Source of the DNA: Ramazzottius varieornatus
Taxonomy: Eukaryota; Tardigrada; Eutardigrada; Parachela; Ramazzottiidae
Assembly: GCA_001949185.1 (NCBI GenBank)
Contig: BDGG01000004.1
Location: forward strand, 228,057 to 286,836
Reading direction: 5' to 3'
Length of the DNA: 58,780 bases
The position numbers and the translations under genes are program-made. Below, in pieces: positions 24,808 through 35,000 of this stretch; the first letter of the stretch is position 1; each line of letters begins with the position of its first letter. Under the pieces are notes generated by a model that was not told where the DNA came from, did no database searches, and worked only from the letters and a program-made list of their open reading frames with translations.

Positions 24808-25362
24808 TAGACCTGGAAAAAGTGTGATTAAGTGTGGTGTTTTTCGGCTTGGTATTCTTACACACCGAAACCACTTTTGCGGTGCGAAAGTCACACCACT
24901 TTTTTCAGTGTGATGTGAATCGGACACCACTCTTTTGGTGCACCACACCACACCAAAGCGAAAAACCGAAAAAGCAAAACTTGTACTTCATAACCGCTAG
25001 GGAGCAAACCTTGGCGTAACACAGATGTACAAACAGAAACCGAATGACAACAATGCACACACCGAAGCTAAACCTGACATCAGCATGCTTAATTCTACTG
25101 GTCCTGTCGGTTTTCCCTGTATATTTTGGCCACTCAAAGCGTGTCATGCTCCGCCTTAGTTCCCGATCAAGGCATGCCTTCCTGCGAAATAGTGCACCAG
25201 AAGTTTTTCGGTTTGGTGTAATGTGGTGTCCTCGAACACCGAAACCGAAAATTCGGTCTGGAACGGACACCACGTTTTTCGATTTGGTGTTCTGCGCACA
25301 CCGAAACCAAAAGTGTGATTTTTTTGGTGTGGTGTGGTAAAACCACACCATTGCCAGGTCTA
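24808..25362. mobile_element. hAT-like foldback element with 8 bp target duplication
   Basis: The 555 bp sequence starts TAGACCTGG and ends CCAGGTCTA. It is flanked by perfect 8 bp direct repeats CTGCTTAC (24800-24807 and 25363-25370). Its interior is a quasi-palindrome of GGTGT/ACACC words (CACACCGAAACC, GGTGTGGTGTGG). The subterminal AAGTGTGATTAAG is shared with the element at 46346. No transposase is encoded. 8 bp duplications are characteristic of hAT elements. Confidence 0.82.
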
Positions 25363-25389
25363 CTGCTTACCCAAAAACGAGGCGGTGCT

Positions 25390-26385
25390 TTAGCAACACA
25401 AAGCTCCTCTCAAGGCTTCCCGAAAACTCTTAACAGTAAACAAGCATGACAAAGGATCAAATATGGAACTCAAAGTATACAGAACTGCAACAACTGGGTA
25501 CATTCCGTGTACTCGGAAGCCGAAGGTCATGAGTGTGTAGTAAATCCGGATGGGCAGTAGCAGTGTCAGGACCACCAGTATAAGTGACGTCACGGTCAGG
25601 AGACAAGGTAGCCCGGGGAATTCCGGGATCAAGTCCGTGTTTCGCGTTTGCAGACCGATGTCTCGAGCTCCTCGCTACTGCGGGTTGGGCAACGTCCGGG
25701 ACGGAAGGATTGATGCGAAAAGCCTTGCTCCGAGAACGAGTGAGTACTTTACTCAGGATAAATGGATAGACGAAACACATCAAGACGACGGGAAGGTCGA
25801 ACAGTACGATGTTGACAGCGATGTCAAAAGCCAGGACACCCGTCATTGCGGTCAAACACCGAAACATAGCAGATCTCCCAGTCAAATGAGATGAGTCGAC
25901 AAAACTTCTGGCGAATATCCAGACGTTGATGTAGAGCCAAATTGCAGCGCACAGAAGAATGGGTCTCTTGACTGAGCTGGAGAGATGGAACTCTCGGTAA
26001 GAGTGCGGCCACATCACAGCCCATAGCCGATTCAATGCTATGAGCACGTGAGGAAGTCAAGAGCGGCGCCTCCAACATGGTTGAGGTACTGGAGAAACGC
26101 ACAAATGGCACAGGCGGAAAACGGTACGGAAAAAAGTCGTCCACCGTCTTGACGATGAAGACTACTGAAGGGAACAACAGGTTAGCGGCGCACAGGTTTG
26201 AGCGTAGCAAGCCTGCTAAACAATGCAATTACCAACAGATTTAGTACACAAGCACATAGGTCGATAAATAGGGATATGGTTGTCCGGTAGTTCCACGCAG
26301 GTTGAAACCGAAGGGTATCATTTCCCGTTCGGAGGTCGGCATCGCTTGTTTGATTGTCGAGCAATACTTGGAAGCCTGAGCCCAT
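25390..26385 (-). pseudogene. Degenerate rhodopsin-like GPCR, paralogue of 28847-30093
   Basis: Reading from the ATG at 26385: TM1 (ISLFIDLCACVLNLLVIALF), TM2 (NLCAANLLFPSVVFIVK), TM3 with ACAICAF, then IALNRLWAV in the DRY position, TM4, TM5 (LPVVLMCFVYPFI), TM6 (SLILVVLTLLLPIRIYY), and TM7 ending FDPLSCLF in place of NPxxY. The frame must change about four times: near 26200 with part of loop 1 lost, near 26115, near 26049 and near 25640. The paralogue has an intron in intracellular loop 3; here that loop is continuous. An intron-less, frameshifted copy fits a retroposed or decaying pseudogene. Sequencing indels remain an alternative. Confidence 0.7.
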
Positions 26386-26702
26386 CTTCAGAAATGCCGG
26401 CAGTACAGAAATAGCTGAACTGCGATCCTAGTTTAACAATCGCCACGAAACGAAGCTATTACCACAAGAGCCAAGAAATGGTGGAAGCTGGCAGGAAGTT
26501 GATATATAAAACCCTGGCATGCGGCTGCGATACGTAGATATCAGAAAATCCAAAAGCTGGTTAGGGAAGCAGCCTGTCGGTGGATGAGATTGATTGACGA
26601 CCTCTTAGATGAGGTAATTCTAACACCAGACGCAACGCCCCAAGAGTGAAACGTTCATTTTCCGCCGCTTCATCGTTAAAACCCGTGTGTGCAGCTTTTA
26701 CT

Positions 26703-26903
26703 ACACGCACGATGGGAAATTATGGAACAATAAAATATGGGACAGGCAGAAAGCGACGGCGAAACGGAAATTCTACCGTAGAAAAGTATTAAAAAGTACA
26801 TTAGGGTGAATCAGGTGTGAACGTACGTGCTTCCGTGCCGCCGTAGCGAAAAGGCCTGTCCCATACTTTTTACTGTCCCATAATTACCCATCGTGAGCGT
26901 GAG
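26703..26903. mobile_element. Short inverted-repeat element (MITE)
   Basis: The left end carries ACGCACGATGGGAAATTATG and the right end ATAATTACCCATCGTGAGCG, its near complement. Subterminal GGACAGGC and GCCTGTCC also pair. A truncated relative lies at 56396-56452. There is no coding sequence. Confidence 0.65.
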
Positions 26904-27043
26904 TGAACGTTTGCCGAATTAAATGTCGCCCCTGCAGAAACGTACGATAATTGATGTGAACCTCTCTCGTTTGACGGGCCGACGTGAAACGACAAAATGT
27001 CAAGATGTCTGGAATCTGGACTGTCTTGCAAAGGTAGAACGTA

Positions 27044-28143
27044 CAGTGCGGATGGGCCAACTGACTACCACCTCACGATATTCACGGCGCTGTCGACTGC
27101 GTGTAGGCTGGTCCTCACAACTATTTTTCCTTTATTTGGTATCCCTGTTGCTACTCTTTAAAAATAACTTGCCCAGAAACATTGTCTATACGAAGTCGAG
27201 TATCAACCCAGAACTAGGGAGGGTGCAGCCGCGTAGCTGCTCCGAGGCGAACTTTCCACTGTTTCTCCCTCGGGAAAATATCGATTTTCTCTCCTCTGCT
27301 CTTTTGTACTAGAACTGTTGATTGCAAATTGTTTAACGGTAGCCTGACTTCCGGGAAAGATACAGTACTGCTTCTGTATCACTTGTTGATTCGCTGATAC
27401 AGCTACTGTATCGAAATTGGGCCGAAATACAGGGTGCGCGCCTGAAAACAAGGTTTCCCGAAATATTTTGGAATCTTTTCCGGCAACTAAAAGCATGAAC
27501 GAGAAGCCAATAATTGATCTTTCGAAATTAGGAACGCTTTTGGACAGACTTGGGGAAACGTGAGTGGGGAAAGACTTTTAGCAAAAAACTGGGTTCGTGA
27601 GAATCGGCCACTTTTTTTGATTTTGAGAGAACTACAGAAAATTCTCATGCACTTGTTTGACAGGGCCTTGCAACTTTGGCACCCAAAAGCATTAGTCCAG
27701 AGACTTGGCTACATGACAAGCGGTCGTNNNNNNNNNNNNNNNNNNNNNNNNNNNNNNNNNNNNNNNNNNNNNNNNNNGCGGGCAAATGGTCAATTCGACG
27801 GTCTTAATTCATTAATCAACTTGGTTTGACTCCTCTTGCGATCTTCTTTATTTTCTTACAAGAACCCGGATAGTCTTCATCCGTCAAAATCGAACTGGGG
27901 AAAGATAATTGCGCATGGAGTTCTAGAGTGTCCGATTTGTTCCTGCCGAAAACTCTCCCTCACCGAAATCATTCCAATCAGCTTTTGCGACCAAGGTCTC
28001 ACTGCACACCAACAAGCTATAGCTCAGCGCAAGCAGCGTGGGAAAGTTGCACATATCATGTGAAAGAACGAAAGAAAAGCAGACAGTCTGATTTTTTTCT
28101 ACGCCAATGTGCCAGGTGGTAGTCACTTGGCCCATCCGCACTG
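27044..28143 (+). mobile_element. 1.1 kb non-autonomous DNA transposon, full copy with TA duplication
   Basis: The ends CAGTGCGGATGGGCCAACTG (27044) and CAGTTGG-type complement closing CCGCACTG (28143) form 30 bp inverted repeats matching at 29 positions. TA flanks both sides (27042-27043 and 28144-28145), as for Tc1/mariner-type insertion. No transposase is seen; the open frames inside are unknown and shared with the truncated copy at 12388-13456. A run of N interrupts it. Confidence 0.82.
27728..27777. other. Assembly gap (50 N)
   Basis: Fifty N lie inside the full 1.1 kb element. The inverted copy at 12388-13456 has about 57 bp at the matching place, so 50 is probably a placeholder length. 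Confidence 0.99.
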
Positions 28144-28846
28144 TACATAGGTAGTTCCGTCCATACCAAACTTGCTATTATATTCAAAATATGATGGGAA
28201 TGTATTATGGTCCATTTTTTTCGTCGTTTTGAAGTACAAGTCTGAATTCAATTCCTGAGTCAAGTCTACGCATTTTAGTTATACTTTCGTGAAATTCAGT
28301 TTTACTCCCTTTCGGGGAACCACGCTCCCAGACCTAGATTTGCTATTTTGAACCAGGGGAAATAGAAACGATCTCCTTACGACGAATTACCAGAACTAGA
28401 TAACACAGACAGTTGAATCCTGATTACAAGGATTCTGGTTGAAAAAATGTCGTTGTTACTTCTGTCGGTTTTAAGGACATCTGTTCCTGTAAGCGTTTGG
28501 ATCAGTTTTAAGCAAACTACTGTAACTCGCATTTGGCAAGACGTGCCACCGCGATGTTTGTTTTTCCTCTGGCACGCTGAACCGCAGGAAGTGAATTGCG
28601 TCGAGCTGCATACGTCCATTTAATCAAAACTTGGGCAACCTTCGATCACTGCGATGGATGCGCTGCCTTATTGGTAGAGTTTTCCCATCTGCGCTTGTTG
28701 GCCCGTAGATTCCGACGTCAGCGATACGCTACAGTAAACCGGTCTAATTTCCCGCGCGCAAAAGTCTCTCCATTTAGGGAGGCTTTATAAGAACTGCTAT
28801 CGCTGAAAACAGCACGGATTAGTTCATCTTTCCGAGCAGCGAAGCT
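28144..28846. promoter_or_regulatory. Upstream region of the GPCR at 28847, with TATA-like box
   Basis: No gene is seen. A TATA-like TTTATAAG at about 28784-28791 lies roughly 60 bp before the ATG at 28847 and could set its transcription start. Confidence 0.35.
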
Positions 28847-30093
28847 ATGGAGAACTTCACCTGGAAAGTGCTGGCTGTAAACTGCTCCAACTCGACCATC
28901 TTTGCTTTAGCGAATTTTAGCAGCTCGCTCTCTGGCACTACGATAGTTTGGACGACGGCATACATTATCAACTTCGTAATCAAGCTTTCGGCGCTGCTGA
29001 TTAACGCAACCTTACTCATCCTGTTCCTGAAGTGCAAATCAACTCGCACTCCGTTCAATGTGTACCTTTTCAACCTCAGTTTCGCCAATACAGCGCACGT
29101 GTTCTTTTACTATTCCTTGACCTTAATCAACGACTTCGTGCATTTCCGAGGCCCTCCGCCACATGCGCTCTGTATCGCATTTCGTTCCAGCAACCAGCTC
29201 TTCAGCGTAGGCATCACGAACTCACACTTCCTCTCATCGCTCTCAACCGTTTCTGGGCAGTTGTCAGTCCTATTTCGTACCGTCATTACCACCAAGGATC
29301 CACGCTCCGACGACCGCTTTTACTATGCTTAGCTATGTGGGTTTATGTACTCATTCTGATCTGCCCTACCTTCGCACTGGATATGACCCTGCCACGGTCT
29401 TCATCCGAAACCTCACACTGCTCTTTGTATCCCCGCGGGACGCGGTCGTGGCTGCTTCCAGCTATCATCACAGGCTACGATATCCCTATCGGTCTGATTC
29501 TCCTAGTGTACCCATTCATCTGCTACAAAACCGTTGCCGCTGCTCGAGTGCGGCAGGTTAATGTGCCACGTCCGAGTGGACAAGGTGCAGAATTGCAGTA
29601 GGAGTACTAAGCAGAAATTTGCATGCATCCCGTTTGATAAGCTACTGTGTGAACTAAGTTATACGTCATAGGCTACACGCTAACAGATTTTGTGGTGACT
29701 CGCAACTAAGGTTGGTACTATGGTTTTGACATTTTAGGTGCAAGTGGACGCCGGCGAAGCAGTAGACGCATCACAGAAAACGCTGAAGCTCCAGCCGCGA
29801 CAAAAAGCTCTTCGGCCGAGCATTCGGTCGCCCCGGTTGCCCTTTGTGGAAGAGCTTTTCAGTTCCGTTTTCGTCGAAAGGAAAGTCAGTTCTTGACGTT
29901 GTCACTTCTTACTGTCAACGTGGGAGTCCTGCTGTATCCGTCGCCATTTTGGTTCACGTTAGCTATCGCCGGATTGAAACCGCCACCCGTCTTTCATATC
30001 GTGACACTTCTTCATTCTGTTGCGGCAGTTGTCGATCCATTACTTTTTTTAATTTCCGTGGATTGGTTGCGAACAGCTCTGCGCATCTGTTGA
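28847..30093 (+). pseudogene. Rhodopsin-like GPCR with one frameshift in TM3
   Basis: TM1 (NFVIKLSALLINATLLILFL), TM2 (FNLSFANTAHVFFYYSL), C3.25 (ALCIAF) and TM3 (FSVGIT) read in one frame. LPLIALNRFWAV, TM4 and TM5 (GLILLVYPFICYKTV) follow in another, then a 154 bp intron (29587-29740; exon 2 starts GTGCAAGTGG), then TM6 (LSLLTVNVGVLLY) and TM7 (VVDPLLFLISV). The shift lies between about 29205 and 29240. A one-base change would give normal C3.25 to NRF spacing. The motif is NRF instead of DRY, TM7 is DPLLF instead of NPxxY, and TM6 lacks CWxP, so this is a divergent, perhaps lineage-specific receptor group. It may be a pseudogene or a good gene with an assembly indel. Confidence 0.72.
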
Positions 30094-30249
30094 TTACTGA
30101 GTATTTTTCGGGTGATCGATCGCACACTATACCAACCACCCAAAAACAATCGTTTGTATGTTCAACTGGCTCGCAAAACATGCGCTCGAAGGAGAGTGAA
30201 CCAATACATCAGACACGAATCGAATGACGAACACTGGTGAGGAAAACGG

Positions 30250-30805
30250 TCATCTCAACCAGACTGAAGCCGACAGAATTACAAAATAACAGGTAACCGT
30301 CGAAAAGTCAATTGATTCTCCGCGTATGGTGTTATTGCAGAGATCGGTGCCACATGTGCAGGTGGTCATCTTTTGGCCTTGAACCGTTCCGCTCTTGCAT
30401 TCGCTTTTGCTCCCGCCCGGAACGAACTTGCCACACTCTCTTAAATCATACGTATCTTGACCACCCCCTGAAAATACGTAGCGCGATTATGGCGCTCGAA
30501 CACTACCACAGAACTGACCGAATATGCGTCGGAGGGCTTGAGATAATTTACTTGACACTCTGTACACTAATCCGTCCCACACAGTGGGCGGGCAGTATTT
30601 TACCTGTGTAATGGACCTTCATACATCCATTTGCGCAAGTGGACTTCGTCCATGTGTCGTTTCCTCCACACTTCGTCTCAACTGTCAGGCCAAACGGAGC
30701 GGCGCAAACATAGCATTCAACCGCCGAACACCGGTCCATTTGAGACACCACGCCGATTATTACCATCCACCCTACAGACCAGATGGGAAGGATAGGCTTC
30801 GTCAT
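30250..30805 (-). CDS. Ly6/three-finger secreted or GPI-anchored protein
   Basis: Two exons, 30604-30805 and 30250-30467, join in phase (420 nt, 139 aa). A signal peptide (LPIWSVGWMVIIGVVSQ) is followed by ECYVCAAP, the LxCxxC-like start of Ly6 domains. Then come C, C and GCMKVHYTGGGQ over the intron, and ECGKF, SECKSG and TCTCGTDLCNN, whose closing CN is the Ly6 signature. A short hydrophobic tail (CYFVILSASVWL) ends the protein, as in GPI-anchored members. Such proteins often modulate receptors or channels at the cell surface; the partner here is unknown. It lies convergent with the GPCR ending at 30093. Confidence 0.82.
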
Positions 30806-32062
30806 GACATGGCGTAAGGGAATGTCGCTGTACTGAATAACACAAACTTGTCTGAAGAAGAATCTATAGCTAAATCAATGAGAGGGATGAGGGTTCTACG
30901 GTATGCATGTTTGTGTGAATGCACATGCCAAGACAGATTGATTGACTACCTTCGCAACCAAATTGCGAAGGTCATTGTGTGTTAGGACTTTAATTTCTCC
31001 GTGTTAAATTCCGCGGCGTACAGCGACTCGCTGAAGATTAATGTAACGTCCCTCCGGGTTTTCCTCAAGCGAAGTGTCCTAAACCGAAGCCTCTTTTCAA
31101 GGTGTCCACGTACATACATTCTAGCTTGGTGTGGAACCGTGAACCAGTTTGAGCCTGGAACCATGATGATAAATGTTTTGCACCATCACGAGAACACCGA
31201 GCAGCTGGTTAACAGATAACGGATTTGGCCCTGTCAGAAAGCAGTGTTGTCGGCATTTGTCAATAAATTATGCATGCCGTTAGTTGTTTCAAGATCTGCA
31301 CTGCTTGGATATGCGCTACTTGGATGAGCAGCACACCGCGTGATGCTCGAATGCATAACTTGGTTCCACGAGGAGACAACCAGTCAAAAGAACAGCAGTA
31401 CTTTTCTTCCTTTTAGAGAATTATGGATCAACTTTAGACATTCATCAGTGGTGTGAAGTGTGAAGAAGGCTCACAATAGCGTCTAGGCGCCACTCGGCTG
31501 ATTATTAAAGTGGAAAGAGGGCGTGATCTGATTACGAGGGCAGGATAAAGAACTGCTGGATGGAGAGCTAAGGCTGTACGGCGCTTGAGCCGCTTCTCTG
31601 CCGGATATCGCCGGCAGGGCTCTCCTACAAATTGACAGCTGCTTCAGTTTGGAGGCTGGGTCGCTGGAGAGCGACACAAGTGGTTTGGATCACATCAGTG
31701 TCGCTCAATACTGTGGCGTTTATCCGCACAGCTTTAAGTTTAGATTGCGCCGTTGATTCTTCTACAGCAATATTTAGACAATATTGGCATTCCATACTTA
31801 ATCTACGAGGATTGGCAGGCATCGCCGCGAGGTTCCTGCATGACAAGATGTCCACATAACGTTGATTCGTCTTGTTGTGACAGTCACTGCGTCACGGTCC
31901 CCACAGTTCCTTCATCCCTCCTCACTGCAGAGATTTTATATCCGGCTTTCATGTTTCCATTTCCTCTTTCGGCAATTACACTATCATTTCCCCCTCTTTC
32001 TTCCCTACTCATCCATTGTACAGTTGAACTTTTGGTGTATTGTTAAATTATCGTCTGTCAAA
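30806..32062. other. Intergenic region with no gene seen
   Basis: It contains short unsupported frames only. The part near 32000 is pyrimidine-rich and should hold the 5' UTR of the GPCR starting at 32063. Confidence 0.4.
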
Positions 32063-35000
32063 ATGAATGTCTCCATCCAAAACCAGTCATGTCCAGCTGC
32101 ATTAGATCTGTCCAATGAGTCCTTCTGTTCGTTTTTTCCGGACGATTGTGGACCGAACAAGCCGATTATTAAAATAGAGACCGGTGAATTTATCGCCAAA
32201 TTAGTTTTGTACCTGATAATTTTCATCTCGTCGTTTTTCGGGAATATTATGGTAATCCTGGTGGTGGTGCTTTACCGTTCGAAGATGCAAAGCAGCGCAT
32301 ACATTTATCTCTTGAATCTCAGCGTTGCCGGCTTAATTATCGCATTAGGTTGCATGTGGCCTACTTTTATGGTCAACGTGGCCTACGAATATCCGCTCGG
32401 CGCAGCCATGTGCAAAATCCATCCATTCCTCCAGCGTATGTAGCAATTACAATTACTGCTCAACTTGACAGTTTTATTGCACAACATGATCTTTTGTAAC
32501 AGTCGTAAACGTTTGACATAAGCCAACCCAGCTCGTTCGGTGGGATCTCCTTCATCTGTCTGATTGGATTTTTACAGAAATTTCTTCCCGAAGGATTTTT
32601 TAATCTGCGCATCTTAAAACCGTAGAACCGTCAACGATAAGCTCATATGTCGAAACAGCTTTCCCGATCTATCACTATGAATTATCCGAGGAAACTCTTT
32701 TGAATTCAGAAAGGACAGATTTCAAGCAAACATAAAATCTGAAATTTCGTTTGGTCTTTGTCTGAAACATGGGTATCTCCATATAACAATGCGTCCAAAG
32801 CATTTTCGCTTGCGAATGGCTTCTTATAACATCAAGTTCTTTGGAATATTGAACCGTACCATAGGTTCAATTGCCGCACTTTGCCGCGGTAATGAGATCA
32901 GAACGAACGGTTGAAAGATTCATGCTAGTGAAACCACACGGGTGTTAAGGGGCAATCTTGGCGTCGGCAACGCACTCTAGCCGGAGACGCGCATCAGCGA
33001 CCACGTCTGTTGCATGTCGTCTGACTAAAGCTAGTGTTTGATTAACTGATCGAACACAGCTGCGCACATCGTATGATATTTGACCGTTGCGCGTGCCGGC
33101 TCATGCACCACACAGTCTTCACGTTCTTTTAGGTTGCCGCTTGTAACTTTCTAACCTGTGGTAGGAACTTGGCTCTGACTTTAGATTCGTGTTTCTTGGC
33201 ATCTGTTTGATGTAGGCGTAAGTCTCGTCACGGTGAGACTTTAGGGTCCAGAAACTTCAAAACGTTCTTCTGAGCAATTTGGTCAGACACTCGTTGGACG
33301 CAATGGAGATACCCATATTTTCCAACTATTGATCGATCTATCGGGTCGGTCGATATGACTGCGTTTTCTCGTGGCGCACGTTCGATAACCATTTTTCACC
33401 AGACAAATAAACTTTTTCAGTTTGTGTGATGTTCAAAAGTAACAACAAGCTTTCTATGATTTGTCACAGCAGCAACCGAAGCGATTCAATAAGAGAAGAA
33501 AATAGGGAAAATGATGGAAGCAGCAGCGCTCAGTTCGACTGGGGTGTGTTCGCATATTTTTGCGACAATACCCGTTACCACTTTCTCAAAACCGAGGCTG
33601 TGCCTCGTACATGTTCTATGTTACAAACGGGAACCCAGATCAAAATTCCGACCCATTTCAATGATATGATTTTCGAAAGTTGCACTTACGGAAAGCGTAG
33701 TCATATGGAGCGACCTCCATACAAAGAACGATTTTCGAACTGAGTAGTCTTTTCCGGAGCGACAGTATCGTGGGTTTCGAAGCTACCCATGAAACCAGGC
33801 CTGATACCGGGAAAACAGGGGGTGATCACCACTGACGTCTTCCGGATTCGCCATGCTGTGCTGTAAAGCGATACATTTCGTGTCAACAGAAGGCAGGTTG
33901 ATACTGTATATACTTTTTCTGCGGCTCCTCGATAGCTACGGCGAACAATGTCAAGAAAAGCAGAAGCTGCTACTCTTTCCAAATGGTGATTAGCGTCATG
34001 ATATTAGATTCAATTTGAACTGTCACACTGGAAGAAAAAGAAAACCAGGGAAAACAGCTCCGTTGAAAGATGCCACTGGAGAGAAAAAGGCATGAGCAGC
34101 CAGTGCACGACCCTGTCAAGTTTTTTCAACTGGAGTTTTCTATACAATATAAAGGATGATGGAGATAAATCGAGATATGTTTGTTCTCTTTGAAAAGCTT
34201 TGCGCAAATGAGGCGAGACGGTCTTGAACTGTAGAAGCGTTCTCCAGAGGTTGGTCGCATCGACGCAGAGCGCTTCGTGACATGAGAGCTGGTCCCCGGT
34301 GATGGGCACTGGTCAATCAAACTCTGGCCAGAATCAGCTTTTCCTAACTTGGTACCTCGGACGGAAGTCCGAACATCATGAACTCTGTTCAATTCAGGCA
34401 TGTGCTGTGGTATTTCAAAGTAGTTCGGATTAAGGATGCACTGATAATTTTTCGAAGCCGGTGACTCTCCGTATCCCATCACTCTTCCCATCACACACGG
34501 TACTACGTGCAGCAGCGTAGACAAGACGGAGTGCGCAAAGTTCCTTCCCGCTTAGCTTCATTACGAACTCGATCAATGTCGCAAAATTTAATGATCTTTT
34601 GATTGCTCTGTCAAAGGCCAGAAGTTCAGAAACATCTGCGATTTCGCTTCCTCTACGCTCGTTCCCCGCACCAGACCTAAAAGCGACACATACTTTTTTA
34701 ATCTGTCGACAGAAAACCCCTCTACGGACGGCAGTCTGGACGTAATTTGATGAAATTATTCTGTAATACTTAACTATTTTAGATTGTTTGTTTTTGCAGT
34801 GACGTCGATGGTAAGCAGTGTCTTGACCTTGGCGACCATTGCGCTGGATCAATTTGTAGCCGTTGCCTTTCCCATCCATGCGCGCTTCACTCGTCGCTTA
34901 TGGCCATCATGGGTCATTAGTGGAGTCTGGATCTTGGCAGCAGCGGCCTCCATACCATTCCTCACACACAAGAAGCTCACTGAACTGCGCTTTTCCGACC

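Noticed and set aside
12388-28143. One giant composite transposon bounded by the inverted 1.1 kb copies
   Set aside because: The right copy has its own TA-flanked ends, so each copy is better read as a separate insertion; the left copy is truncated with no matching outer duplication.
32436-34799. Extra exons within GPCR intron 1
   Set aside because: Exon 1 joins exon 2 in phase with exact C3.25 to 3.50 spacing, leaving no room for another exon.
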